This document shows positions 8,506 through 15,906 of a stretch of 34,591 nt of DNA, in pieces. How positions within the stretch are numbered: position 1 is the first letter of the stretch; each line of letters begins with the position of its first letter. The notes beneath the pieces were generated by a model. It made no database searches, was not told where the DNA came from, and worked only from the letters and a program-made list of their open reading frames with translations. This DNA is from Microbacterium sp. APC 3901 (GTDB taxonomy: Bacteria > Actinomycetota > Actinomycetes > Actinomycetales > Microbacteriaceae). Location: contig NZ_JASDCU010000023.1 of assembly GCF_030407765.1 (NCBI RefSeq), positions 1 through 34,591 of the forward strand, in the 5' to 3' direction. The position numbers were made by a program, and so were the translations under genes.

Positions 8506-8531
8506 TTCAGGACGCTTCAGGGTGGCTTCAG
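8506..8531 (+). promoter_or_regulatory. Three phased TTCAG direct repeats upstream of the PepSY gene
   Basis: TTCAG lies at 8506-8510, 8516-8520 and 8527-8531, spaced 10 and 11 bp, 24 nt before the ATG at 8555. An inverted copy, CCTGAAG, precedes them at 8494-8500. The phasing and shared half-site with the region before the response-regulator gene mark a probable operator for that regulator. Confidence 0.55.
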
Positions 8532-8554
8532 CACTGCCACGAGAGCATCGAGAC

Positions 8555-8968
8555 ATGAACGACAAGAACCCGACCCCCGACCACACGCCCGAGAACATCC
8601 CCGCGAACTCGACTCCGCCGGCACCGCCCGCACCCCCCGCGCCGACGCCGGCCCACGACGCCGAGACCGTGCCCGTCGCACCGCTCGCCGCCGACGACAG
8701 CAGCGCCGCTGCTCCCGCAGCCCCCGCGAAGCGCGGACGCAAGCGTGCCCTGCTGATCGGCGGCGGAATCGCGGCAGCAGTGGTTCTCGCCGGCGGCGGC
8801 GTGGCAATCGGAGCAGCGATCGGCGACGAGTTCGGCGACGACGACGATCGCCCCTCCGTCTCCGACGGCCCCCGCGGCGACGCCGACGACAACGGCGGGC
8901 AGCCGGGCGGCGACCGCGACGACCGCGACGACGACGAGCAGGGTGCGCCCAGGGCGGAGGCCCCGTGA
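8555..8968 (+). CDS. PepSY-type membrane protein, N-terminal part (probably frameshifted)
   Basis: The 137-residue frame has a Pro/Ala-rich cytosolic N-terminus (residues 1-60), a basic KRGRKR stop, one transmembrane helix (about 65-88) and an extracytoplasmic Asp/Gly-rich linker, then stops at 8968. The following frame, starting at 8965, encodes PepSY-like sequence but has no signal or membrane segment of its own. The architecture of a single protein (cytosolic tail, one helix, acidic linker, tandem PepSY) is therefore split by a one-base register change near GCGCCCAGGGCGGAGG. It may be a true frameshift mutation, a sequencing error, or a coupled pair. It lies directly after the two-component genes and behind three TTCAG boxes. 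Confidence 0.7.
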   Translation: MNDKNPTPDHTPENIPANSTPPAPPAPPAPTPAHDAETVPVAPLAADDSSAAAPAAPAKRGRKRALLIGGGIAAAVVLAGGGVAIGAAIGDEFGDDDDRPSVSDGPRGDADDNGGQPGGDRDDRDDDEQGAPRAEAP

Positions 8969-9387
8969 CCGGAATCGGCACCGACTCGGCCGATGAGCTC
9001 GTCGAGATCGCGGATGCCGCCCGTGGCGCAGCCGACGGCGACGTCACCTCGATCGACGCCAAGCGTGACGGAACCTGGGAGGTGCAGCTGACGGCGGCGA
9101 ACGGCAGCGAGACCGAGGTGCGCGTGGATGCCGACCTCACGGCCACCGTCATCTCGACCGAGCAGGACGACGACGACTCCGCCCCCACGAACACCCTCGA
9201 CGAGGCGACCATCCGCGCACTCGTCGACGCCGCACTGGCCGAGGCCGACGGCATGATCACCGACCTCGACGCCGACAACGATGAGGTCAGCCCCTACGAC
9301 GCGTCGGTGCTCACGAGCGATCGCCGCTCGATCGACATCGACTTCAGCGCCGACTTCGCGGTCGTGGGCACCGACATCGACGACTGA
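8965..9387 (+). CDS. PepSY-like domain protein, C-terminal part of the split gene
   Basis: The 140-residue frame carries two PepSY-like units: the first about residues 8-65 (DELVEIADAARGAADGDVTS ... WEVQLTAANGSETEVRVDAD), the second about 76-140 with a similar helix followed by strands. PepSY domains are extracytoplasmic modules thought to inhibit proteases or tune sensors. A GTG at 8965 overlaps the previous stop (GTGA) and has GGAGG only four bases upstream, so independent coupled translation is possible. As it stands the product would stay in the cytosol, which argues that it originally continued from the upstream frame. Confidence 0.7.
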   Translation: MTGIGTDSADELVEIADAARGAADGDVTSIDAKRDGTWEVQLTAANGSETEVRVDADLTATVISTEQDDDDSAPTNTLDEATIRALVDAALAEADGMITDLDADNDEVSPYDASVLTSDRRSIDIDFSADFAVVGTDIDD

Positions 9388-9404
9388 ACGACCCGCGTCG
9401 TTCC

Positions 9405-9438
9405 TCGAGCCGCCGGCCCCACGGGGTCGGCGGCTCGA
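9405..9438 (+). terminator. Hairpin after the PepSY gene
   Basis: TCGAGCCGCCG at 9405 onward pairs with CGGCGGCTCGA ending at 9438 around a short C/G-rich loop. No T-run follows. It closes the two-component/PepSY transcription unit. Confidence 0.6.
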
Positions 9439-9549
9439 CGCGTCTCTGACGCGTTCGGCACCTTCGCATCATGATCCGTTCACCGCACGGTCTCTGTAGG
9501 TGGGTACGGTCTCGTTCGCAGACCGAAGATGCAGTCGTCAGGGGAATCC

Positions 9550-9852
9550 ATGCCGGTCACGGTGCACACGTACTTCTACACGCCCGCGCAGGCGGACTCC
9601 GTCGTGCGCGTGCTGCAACAGCTCACGACGGAGCTGAAGCACGTCGAATGGCGCGTCTCCGACCATCGTTCCGTGGCGTTCAGCACACGACGGACGCTGT
9701 TCGGCGCGCCCGCCGACGTGAGGGTCGTCGCCACCCCGATGACCGCGGGCGGATCCGACGTCAGGATCGCGCTGCAGTCGCCGACCCGTCGCCGGATGAC
9801 ATCGAAGGCGGCCGACCGGCTCAGCGAACGGATCCAGCGGGCGCTCGGCTGA
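9550..9852 (+). CDS. Small hypothetical protein (100 aa)
   Basis: The protein starts MPVTVHTYFYTPAQADSVVR and ends SERIQRALG. It looks like a small soluble alpha/beta protein: strand-helix (VHTYFY, then a helix with VVRVLQQLTTEL), several short strands (VEWRVSDH, VAFSTR, VRVVATPM, VRIALQSP) and a C-terminal helix. No signal peptide or membrane helix is visible and I do not recognise a family. The ATG at 9550 is preferred over 9529 because AGGGGA lies 5-10 nt upstream. It is followed after 38 nt by the S4 gene on the same strand. Confidence 0.7.
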   Translation: MPVTVHTYFYTPAQADSVVRVLQQLTTELKHVEWRVSDHRSVAFSTRRTLFGAPADVRVVATPMTAGGSDVRIALQSPTRRRMTSKAADRLSERIQRALG

Positions 9853-9890
9853 TAGACGCCGGCCGGCATCCGGCGGCTACCATTTCAGTC

Positions 9891-10118
9891 ATGACGAATT
9901 CCGGCCGCATCGACGATGTCTCCATCGGTGGCGAGATGATCCGCCTCGGGCAGTTCCTGAAGTACTCGGGGCTGCTCGACTCGGGCGGCAACGCCAAGGA
10001 GGTCGTGATCGACGGGTTCGTGAAGGTCAACGACGAGATCGATCGCCGCCGAGGTCGTCAGCTGCACGACGGCGACCTGGTGACCTTCGAGGGCCGCACC
10101 GTTCGCGTGCGCCCGTGA
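9891..10118 (+). CDS. S4-domain RNA-binding protein, YbcJ-like
   Basis: The 75-residue protein is essentially one S4 domain: MIRLGQFLKYSGLLDSGGNA, then VVIDGFVKVNDEIDRRRGRQ and GDLVTFEGRTVRV. This order (helix pair, loop with the glycine-lysine turn, small beta-barrel) binds structured RNA in ribosomal S4, pseudouridine synthases and YbcJ/RqcP relatives. Small free-standing forms are cytosolic and often ribosome-associated. It ends 15 nt from the convergent DHFR-like gene. Confidence 0.9.
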   Translation: MTNSGRIDDVSIGGEMIRLGQFLKYSGLLDSGGNAKEVVIDGFVKVNDEIDRRRGRQLHDGDLVTFEGRTVRVRP

Positions 10119-10133
10119 CGCCGAGCTCTCCGA

Positions 10134-10691
10134 TCACCGCCGCGTCGCGTAGCGGAGGAACATCACCCCGCTGCTGAATCGCCGGTGGTCGAGGAGCTCG
10201 AGATCGACCTGCACACCGCCGGGGAAGAACGGCTTGCCGCCCCCGGCTATCCCCGGACCGATGAACAGGCCGAACTCGTCGACCAGGTCGGCTCGAATCG
10301 CCTCGGCCGCGAGCGTCGGCCCGTCGACCGAGAAGTCGCTGTCGGACTCGGCCTTCCATCGTTCGACGGCCTCAGGGTCGAATGTGCGCTCGAGCCGCGT
10401 GCGCTCGCTCGACACGTCGGCGAGCGTCTTCGAGAAGACGACCTTGTCGGCCGCCTGCCAGACCCGTGCGTAGTCGATGCCGACCTGCGGCTGGTCGGGC
10501 TCGAGGTGCGCGGTCTCCCAATAGACCATCGTCTCGTACATGCGTCGCCCGTACAGATACGTGCCGACGTCGGCGAACTGCCTGTTGATGAAGTCGTGCA
10601 GCTCTTCATCGAGGGCCCAGTCGAATCCTCCATGGGGCCCGCTGACGTACCCGTCGAGCGACGTGATCATGGAGTAGATGAGTCGGGCCAT
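10134..10691 (-). CDS. Dihydrofolate-reductase-like (RibD C-terminal) family protein
   Basis: The 185-residue protein begins MARLIYSMITSLDGYVSGP and has YLYGRRMYETMVYWE, VVFSKTLADV and LFIGPGIAGGGKPFF, the pattern of the RibD_C/DHFR-like family. These NADPH-binding reductases are homologous to the reductase half of RibD and to bacterial DHFR, but stand-alone members like this one are mostly of unknown substrate and are not replacements for folA. The ATG at 10691 is the only good start. A long palindromic repeat lies about 50 nt upstream, between this gene and the divergent SDR gene. Confidence 0.9.
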   Translation of the reverse strand: MARLIYSMITSLDGYVSGPHGGFDWALDEELHDFINRQFADVGTYLYGRRMYETMVYWETAHLEPDQPQVGIDYARVWQAADKVVFSKTLADVSSERTRLERTFDPEAVERWKAESDSDFSVDGPTLAAEAIRADLVDEFGLFIGPGIAGGGKPFFPGGVQVDLELLDHRRFSSGVMFLRYATRR

Positions 10692-10743
10692 GCGGCGAGG
10701 CTACTCCGCACGGCGGGGGTCGGTCGACCCTCGCCGCCGCCTT

Positions 10744-10816
10744 CTCGGGAGGAGATCCGCCGCTCGGGCTGAGGAATCCGAGGAATCTCTCCGCCCGAAG
10801 AGCAGTTCTCCTCCCC
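10744..10816. repeat. Intergenic long palindrome, copy 2
   Basis: It starts CGGGAGGAGATC and ends GCAGTTCTCCTCCCC, with an internal inverted pair around GGCTGAGGAATCC. It matches the copies at 6240, 34190 and 34451 in its outer arms and total length of about 73 bp. It lies in the divergent gap between the DHFR-like and SDR genes. Confidence 0.7.
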
Positions 10817-10945
10817 ACACGACGTCGGACCATCCCCGGCTCCGCCCTAGCGACCTGAGTCCGGAGACGCAAGGCGCTGGCCCACATCCCGGCCGCGGCG
10901 CACGCTGGGGACATACCCCCAGACCAGCGACCGAGAGGACACACC

Positions 10946-11842
10946 ATGTCTCGCGACCAGTACACCTTCGTCAACCCGGCCGAGCTCTATTCCGACATCG
11001 AGCCCGAGAAGCAGCACATGCCCGAACCGGGGCTCGACGCCGACCTCACCCCGACGGCCGACCTCGGCGAGGAGAGCTACCGCGGCACCGGCCGCCTCAC
11101 CGGCCGCAAGGCTCTCATCACCGGCGGCGACTCGGGCATCGGCGCGGCGACCGCGATCGCCTTCGCGCGTGAAGGAGCCGACGTCGCGCTCTCCTACCTT
11201 CCGGAAGAGGAGGAGGATGCTGCGCGCATCGCCGGCATCCTGCGCGAAGCCGGTGCCACGGTGGCGCAGATCCCCGGCGATCTGCGCGACCCCGAGTACT
11301 GCCGCACGCTGGTGGCTGAGGCCGTCGGCGCTCTCGGCGGCCTCGACATCCTCGTGAACAACGGCGGCAAGCAGGTCTACCAGGAGTCTCTGACCGACAT
11401 CACCGACGAGCAGTTCGACGACACCTTCAAGACCAACGTCTACGCGATGTTCTGGATCACGAAGGCCGCGCTGCCGCATCTCCCTGCCGGGTCGACGATC
11501 ATCAACACCACGTCGATCCAGGCGTACTCGCCGTCGGGGATCCTGGTCGACTACGCGTCGACCAAGGCCACGATCAACGCGTTCACGAAGGGCCTCGCCG
11601 ACCAGCTCGCACCGAAGGGCATCCGTGTGAACGCCGTGGCTCCGGGCCCGATCTGGACTCCGCTGCAGCCGAGCGACGGACAGCCGCAGGAGAAGCTCCC
11701 GGAGTTCGGCGAGGACACGCCTCTCGGCCGCATGGGACAGCCGGCCGAGCTGGCACCCGCCTACGTGTTCCTCGCCTCGGCCGAGTCGAGCTACGTCGCC
11801 GGCGAGACGCTCAACGTCAACGGCGGCATGCCCACGCCGTGA
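10946..11842 (+). CDS. SDR-family oxidoreductase, YghA/general-stress type
   Basis: The 298-residue classical-type SDR has a roughly 50-residue N-terminal extension typical of the YghA / general stress protein 39 group. The cofactor motif TGGDSGIG is at 59-66, the NNGG motif (usually NNAG) at 138-141, catalytic S190, and YASTK at 203-207 with Y203 and K207. The C-terminal NVNGGMPTP is also characteristic. These NAD(P)-dependent enzymes reduce or oxidise aldehydes, ketones or alcohols; many are stress-induced. ATG 10946 follows GAGAGGA. A strong hairpin right after the stop ends transcription. Confidence 0.93.
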   Translation: MSRDQYTFVNPAELYSDIEPEKQHMPEPGLDADLTPTADLGEESYRGTGRLTGRKALITGGDSGIGAATAIAFAREGADVALSYLPEEEEDAARIAGILREAGATVAQIPGDLRDPEYCRTLVAEAVGALGGLDILVNNGGKQVYQESLTDITDEQFDDTFKTNVYAMFWITKAALPHLPAGSTIINTTSIQAYSPSGILVDYASTKATINAFTKGLADQLAPKGIRVNAVAPGPIWTPLQPSDGQPQEKLPEFGEDTPLGRMGQPAELAPAYVFLASAESSYVAGETLNVNGGMPTP

Positions 11843-11854
11843 CCCGCTGACGGC

Positions 11855-11892
11855 GAACGCCCCCTCCCGACGTGATCGGGTGGGGGCGTTCC
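11855..11892 (+). terminator. Hairpin terminator after the SDR gene
   Basis: GAACGCCCCCTCCCGA (11855-11870) pairs with TCGGGTGGGGGCGTTC (11876-11891) around a five-base loop, a long GC stem. No T-run follows, as is common in actinobacteria. Confidence 0.8.
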
Positions 11893-11943
11893 CGTGTTCG
11901 GCGACCCCTGGGCGATGTCCGCGCCTCAAGGCAATATGACGGT

Positions 11944-12729
11944 ATGGCAGACGGATACGACCTCGACTTCCTCCCGACGCGTGTTCCCCTGCCCCGGCCG
12001 GCACAGGATGCGACGGAGCTGACCTACCCGCGCTTCACGGTGCTGCTCGACGGTGACCGTCGGCTGGCAGCCGTGACGGGCGTGAACATCGATGGAGCGC
12101 TGCTGCGCGAACTGCCCCGCACCGGAGAGTGGCGTCTCGACCCGCGGATCGGCGACGAACGGCAGACGGGACCCGACGTCTATGCGCGCAACGACCTCGA
12201 CCGCGGCCATCTCGTGCGGCGGCGGGATCCGGGATGGGGCGATGTCGAGGAGGCGAGGGATGCCACCGAGGCGACGTTCTTCTATCCGAATGCCGCCCCG
12301 CAGGCGGCCGGGTTCAACCAGTCGAAGGAGCTGTGGCTCGGTCTCGAAGACCATGTGATCGACTACGCCGACGCGACCGATCAGCGTGTCTCGGTGTTCA
12401 CCGCTCCTGTGCTGGGCGAGGACGATCCGCCCTATCGCGGCATCCGGATCCCGCTCCTGTTCTGGAAGATCGCGGCCTGGCAGGGGCCGGAGGGCCTGTC
12501 AGCCGCCGGGTTCGTGCTCGATCAGTCAGAGCTCGTCAAGAGCCCGGACGGCATGCTCGCTGCGCCACCGCTGGGTGCGTTCCGCACGTTCCAGGTTCCG
12601 ATCCCCGAGATCGCCCGGGTGACCGGGCTCGACCTCGGGCCGCTGCTCGACTCCGACGTGCTCCCCCGACGCACTGCCCGTCACACGGAGTGGCGACCGC
12701 TCGACTCCGCATCCGACATCGCGCTCTAA
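11944..12729 (+). CDS. DNA/RNA non-specific endonuclease (NUC1/Serratia nuclease family)
   Basis: The 261-residue protein contains the signature DRGH at 86-89 (H89 the general base), with FYPNAAPQAAGFNQ after it. N125 is the likely Mg2+-binding asparagine and E135 follows in WLGLED, as in Serratia nuclease. The fold core is present from about residue 30 to 225. Unlike the secreted relatives there is no signal peptide, so the enzyme acts in the cytosol or is released by another route. No immunity protein or toxin-delivery domain is seen next to it. The ATG at 11944 has only a weak upstream purine run. Confidence 0.88.
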   Translation: MADGYDLDFLPTRVPLPRPAQDATELTYPRFTVLLDGDRRLAAVTGVNIDGALLRELPRTGEWRLDPRIGDERQTGPDVYARNDLDRGHLVRRRDPGWGDVEEARDATEATFFYPNAAPQAAGFNQSKELWLGLEDHVIDYADATDQRVSVFTAPVLGEDDPPYRGIRIPLLFWKIAAWQGPEGLSAAGFVLDQSELVKSPDGMLAAPPLGAFRTFQVPIPEIARVTGLDLGPLLDSDVLPRRTARHTEWRPLDSASDIAL

Positions 12730-12862
12730 GCGTCGACACTTCGATTCCCGTGCGCGAGCTCATCCGCGGCTCCGGCATCGCCTCCTGCACCGATCCGCGG
12801 CATACCCGACGTCGATGGGGCTTGTGCAGCGAGGCGGCTGGTGCCACGCTTGCCACACAGTT

Positions 12863-12884
12863 CTGTCGCGCTGTAACGCGACAG
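12863..12884. terminator. Hairpin between convergent genes
   Basis: CTGTCGCG (12863-12870) and CGCGACAG (12877-12884) form a perfect 8-bp stem with a six-base loop in the 274-nt gap between the nuclease gene and the oppositely oriented FAD enzyme gene. A second run, CCCCC-GTGGT-GGGGG, lies at 12936-12950. Both may terminate transcription from either side; no gene is seen in the gap. Confidence 0.5.
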
Positions 12885-13003
12885 CTGGGGTGCCGCCCAT
12901 TGACGGCATCGGATGGGGCGCCCTTTCTGCCGCCTCCCCCGTGGTGGGGGCGTCCCGTCCTCCCCCGGATCGGCCGACGATCCTCGCTGCTCCCGCGCGC
13001 GTG

Positions 13004-14392
13004 TCAGACGAGACGCTGCGACAGTGTGCGCGCCTCTCGCTCCCAGGCCTGGGTCGCGACCTGCACGGCATCCCACGGTGAGCCGAGAGGCGGCGTGTAC
13101 GACAGGTCGAGGTCGCTCATCTCGGCCACGGTCATGGCGTGGTGCAGCGCCGTGGCGTACGTGTCCACTCGTTTCGAGATCTCGGCGCCGCGCGTGCCGA
13201 CGAGCTGAGAACCCAGGAGGCGCCCGTCGAGGGTGTCGCCCGTGACACGGATGCTGATGGGAGTGGCTCCGGGGTAATAGTGCTTGTGGTCGTCCGCGAT
13301 CGCGGTGTGACTGTGCGGCGCGAAACCCGCGGCGATCGCCTCATGGTCTCGTAGGCCCGTGCGAGCCGCCACGACATCGAAGACCTTCACGACCTGCGTG
13401 CCGAGGCTTCCGGCGAAGTGCGCGTCGCCGCCGATCGCGTTCTCTCCGGCAACGCGCCCCTGCTTGTGGGCGGTCGTGCCGAGCGGCAGGTAGGTGACAC
13501 CGAGCTGGCGGTGATGGGTGACCACTCCGTCACCTGCCGCCCAGACATGCGGCAGCCCCGTGCGCATCCGGTCATCGACGACGACGGCCCCGCCGGCACC
13601 CGTCGCAGCACCCGCTGAGGTGAGAAGTCCGGTGTTGGGTCGCACACCGACGACGACGAGCACCAGGTCCGCATCGCGGGAGAACGGTTCGTCGTCGCGG
13701 GATCCTGACACCGTGAGCCGCCCGGCTTCGCGCGAGACCTCTTCGACGCGGGTGTCCGTGAGCACGTCGACGCCGTGACGGGTGAGCTCGTCGTGCACCA
13801 GCGCACCGAGCTCGGGGTCGAGGGTCGAGAGCACCTCGGGCCCCCGCTGAAGCTGCGTGACCCGGAGGCCCCGAACCGTGAGAGCTTCGGCCATCTCGAG
13901 TCCGACGTACCCGGCGCCGACGATGATCGCCGTCTCGGGCTGATGCTCGTCGAGGTAGCGCTCGAGCGCGAAGGTGTCCCCCATCGAGTGCAGCAGGTGC
14001 ACGCCGTCGTCGGGGCCGAGCCGGCCGAGACCCGCGATGCCGGCCGTCGACGGAGAGGCCCCGGTGCCGACCATGAGCTCGTCGTAGGCGATGCTCGACT
14101 CGGTGCCGTCCTGGTCACGCACGGTGAGCCTCTGCCCCTGCACGTCGATGGCCGTGGCGAGGGTGTTCAGACTCAGCGTCATGCCGGTGGCTTCGAGATC
14201 GGCGTGCGTGCGATGGGCGAGGGACTGCCACGGCTGCACCTCGCGCGAGAAGTAATAAGGGATGCCGCAGATCGAGAAGTTCGGATAGGCATCGGCCACG
14301 ACCACGGTGACGTCGACCGAGGGGTCGAGTTCGCGAGCCCGCAGTGCGGTGGAGATTCCGGCGTCGCTTCCGCCGATCGCTACGAGGTGCAT
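13004..14392 (-). CDS. FAD-dependent pyridine nucleotide-disulfide oxidoreductase (CoA-disulfide reductase-like)
   Basis: The 462-residue flavoprotein has the FAD motif GGSDAG at 7-12, one conserved redox cysteine C42 in NFSICGIPYY (the position used by CoA-disulfide reductase and NADH oxidase/peroxidase), the NAD(P)H motif GAGYVG at 159-164, the second FAD motif ending VWAAGD, and a C-terminal dimerisation domain. It likely moves electrons from NAD(P)H to a low-molecular-weight disulfide, polysulfide or peroxide. It lies 9 nt after the aquaporin gene on the same strand, so it is in the arsenic divergon and may maintain thiols used in arsenate reduction. That role is inferred from context. 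Confidence 0.9.
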   Translation of the reverse strand: MHLVAIGGSDAGISTALRARELDPSVDVTVVVADAYPNFSICGIPYYFSREVQPWQSLAHRTHADLEATGMTLSLNTLATAIDVQGQRLTVRDQDGTESSIAYDELMVGTGASPSTAGIAGLGRLGPDDGVHLLHSMGDTFALERYLDEHQPETAIIVGAGYVGLEMAEALTVRGLRVTQLQRGPEVLSTLDPELGALVHDELTRHGVDVLTDTRVEEVSREAGRLTVSGSRDDEPFSRDADLVLVVVGVRPNTGLLTSAGAATGAGGAVVVDDRMRTGLPHVWAAGDGVVTHHRQLGVTYLPLGTTAHKQGRVAGENAIGGDAHFAGSLGTQVVKVFDVVAARTGLRDHEAIAAGFAPHSHTAIADDHKHYYPGATPISIRVTGDTLDGRLLGSQLVGTRGAEISKRVDTYATALHHAMTVAEMSDLDLSYTPPLGSPWDAVQVATQAWEREARTLSQRLV

Positions 14393-14401
14393 GGCTGCCT
14401 T

Positions 14402-15163
14402 TCAGGGCTGGGTTTCGAGGTGCTGGGCGACGACGACACGGTCCGCGGTGCGGGCGGCCGTCGGATAGAAGACGAGCAGGAGAGCGAGGCCGAGAGCGGC
14501 CCCGACGACCTGCGCCACGATGAACGGAACCACCGACCCCGGCGCGATTCCAGCGAACGTGTCGGTGAACATGCGCGCGATCGTCACAGCCGGGTTCGCG
14601 AACGACGTCGAGCTGGTGAACCAGTACGCCGCGCCGATGTACGCCCCGACCGCGGCAGCCGTCGTCGACGCCGTGCCCGTGCGGGCGAGTGCGAAGATCA
14701 ACAGCACCAGACCGGCTGTGGCGACGACCTCGCCGACCAGGTGCCCGCCGGTCGCGCGGTCGTGGGAGGAGAACGCCGGCGCCGTGTCGAACATCACCCC
14801 GGCGAGGAGGGTGCCCGCGATGCCGCCGACGATCTGCGCGAGCACGTAGGTCGGCAGGTCGCGCAGCGACAGCCCAGTGCCCGCGCGGCGTCCGATCAGC
14901 CAATCGGCGATCGACACCACCGGGTTGAAGTGCCCGCCCGAGACGGGACCGAGCATCAGGATCAGCACCGCCAGGCCCAGCGCCGTCGTCAGACTGTTCT
15001 CGAGCAGCTGCAGCCCGACGTCTTCGGGAGACAGCCGCTGGGCGGCGATGCCCGACCCCACGACGATGGTGACGAGCAGGCCCGAGCCGACGAACTCGGC
15101 GGCAGCGCGACGCGGCAGGGAGGGGCGAAGGGGCTCGATGCGAGACGGAGGCGAGATGTTCAT
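14402..15163 (-). CDS. Aquaporin/MIP-family channel of the arsenic cluster (AqpS-like role)
   Basis: The 253-residue membrane protein has about six helices and both half-helix motifs, NPV in GGHFNPVVS and NPA in SFANPAVTIAR, so it is a MIP-family channel. In some bacteria an aquaglyceroporin (AqpS) sits in the ars operon in place of an ArsB or Acr3 pump and lets As(OH)3 made by arsenate reduction leave the cell down its gradient. No pump gene is seen here. It is divergent from the arsR-arsC fusion with a 48-nt intergenic operator; the ATG at 15163 lies within a few bases of the predicted transcription start, so its mRNA may be leaderless. Confidence 0.88.
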   Translation of the reverse strand: MNISPPSRIEPLRPSLPRRAAAEFVGSGLLVTIVVGSGIAAQRLSPEDVGLQLLENSLTTALGLAVLILMLGPVSGGHFNPVVSIADWLIGRRAGTGLSLRDLPTYVLAQIVGGIAGTLLAGVMFDTAPAFSSHDRATGGHLVGEVVATAGLVLLIFALARTGTASTTAAAVGAYIGAAYWFTSSTSFANPAVTIARMFTDTFAGIAPGSVVPFIVAQVVGAALGLALLLVFYPTAARTADRVVVAQHLETQP

Positions 15164-15211
15164 GTCGACTCATCTTGACCCGGGCAGGGTAGTTCAGTCA
15201 AGATTGAGACA
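15164..15211. promoter_or_regulatory. Divergent ars promoter pair embedded in a perfect inverted repeat
   Basis: ATCTTGAC (15172-15179) and GTCAAGAT (15197-15204) are perfect inverted copies 17 bp apart. On the plus strand TTGAC of the left arm is a -35 and CAAGAT of the right arm a -10; the minus strand reads the same arrangement. Predicted starts fall at about 15211 and 15165, at or next to the ATG codons of arsR and the aquaporin gene. A dimeric ArsR could block both promoters by binding the arms. Confidence 0.65.
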
Positions 15212-15886
15212 ATGAACATTGAACAAATCACCGATGTCGACGCCCGTGCAGCGAAGCACGCGGCGCTGGGCGACGCGTCCCGCCTGCGGATCGTCGACCT
15301 GCTGACTCTGGGCGACCTGTCCCCCACCGAGATCCGGGTGGCCCTGGGGCTTCCGGCGAACCTGATCACACATCACCTGAACGCGCTCGAAGCCGTCGGG
15401 ATCGCGGCGCGTTCGCGGTCGGAGGCCGACAAGCGGCGCAGCTACGTCCACCTGACCGACACCGCACTGCACGGACTCACGCCGGGGCGGGTCGAGCGTG
15501 CGAGCCGAGTCGTGTTCGTCTGCACCGCGAACTCGGCCCGATCCCAGTTGGCCGCAGCGCTGTGGTCGGCTCACAGCAGCATCCCCGCATCGTCCGGGGG
15601 AACGCACCCCTCCGAACGGATCGATCCTGGCGCAGTGGCCGCGGCAGATCGCCACTCCCTCGATCTGCCCGATGAGCCGCCCCGCGCTCTCGACGCCGTG
15701 GTGACCGACTCGGACTTCGTGGTGACCGTCTGCGACAACGCGCACGAAGAGCTCGGCGTCACCGGTCACCTGCACTGGTCGATCCCCGACCCGGTGCGTG
15801 TCGGCTCCGTCGACGCCTTCGACACCGCCTACGACGAGCTGGAGCGCCGGATCATCCAGCTCGCGCCCCGTCTCGCCGCGAGCTGA
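15212..15886 (+). CDS. arsR: ArsR-family regulator fused to an LMW-phosphatase-type arsenate reductase domain
   Basis: The 224-residue fusion has an N-terminal ArsR winged helix (about 12-90: HAALGDASRLRIVDLL, recognition helix PANLITHHLNALE, then the wing) and a C-terminal LMW-phosphatase/ArsC domain (about 98-224). The P-loop is C104-T-A-N-S-A-R110, and D193 in IPDP is the expected general acid. The ArsR half contains no cysteine at all, so the usual ELCVCDL arsenite site is absent; only C104 and C174 are available. It probably regulates both arms of the divergon and may also reduce arsenate. Fusions of this type are known in actinobacteria. ATG 15212 has little ribosome-binding sequence, consistent with leaderless translation. 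Confidence 0.9.
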   Translation: MNIEQITDVDARAAKHAALGDASRLRIVDLLTLGDLSPTEIRVALGLPANLITHHLNALEAVGIAARSRSEADKRRSYVHLTDTALHGLTPGRVERASRVVFVCTANSARSQLAAALWSAHSSIPASSGGTHPSERIDPGAVAAADRHSLDLPDEPPRALDAVVTDSDFVVTVCDNAHEELGVTGHLHWSIPDPVRVGSVDAFDTAYDELERRIIQLAPRLAAS

Positions 15887-15906
15887 ACCCACCAGAAAGA
15901 GAACCC

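Noticed and set aside
12863..12884. Regulator operator in the nuclease/flavoprotein gap
   Set aside because: The perfect palindrome lies between two convergent 3' ends with no promoter near it, so a terminator role is simpler.
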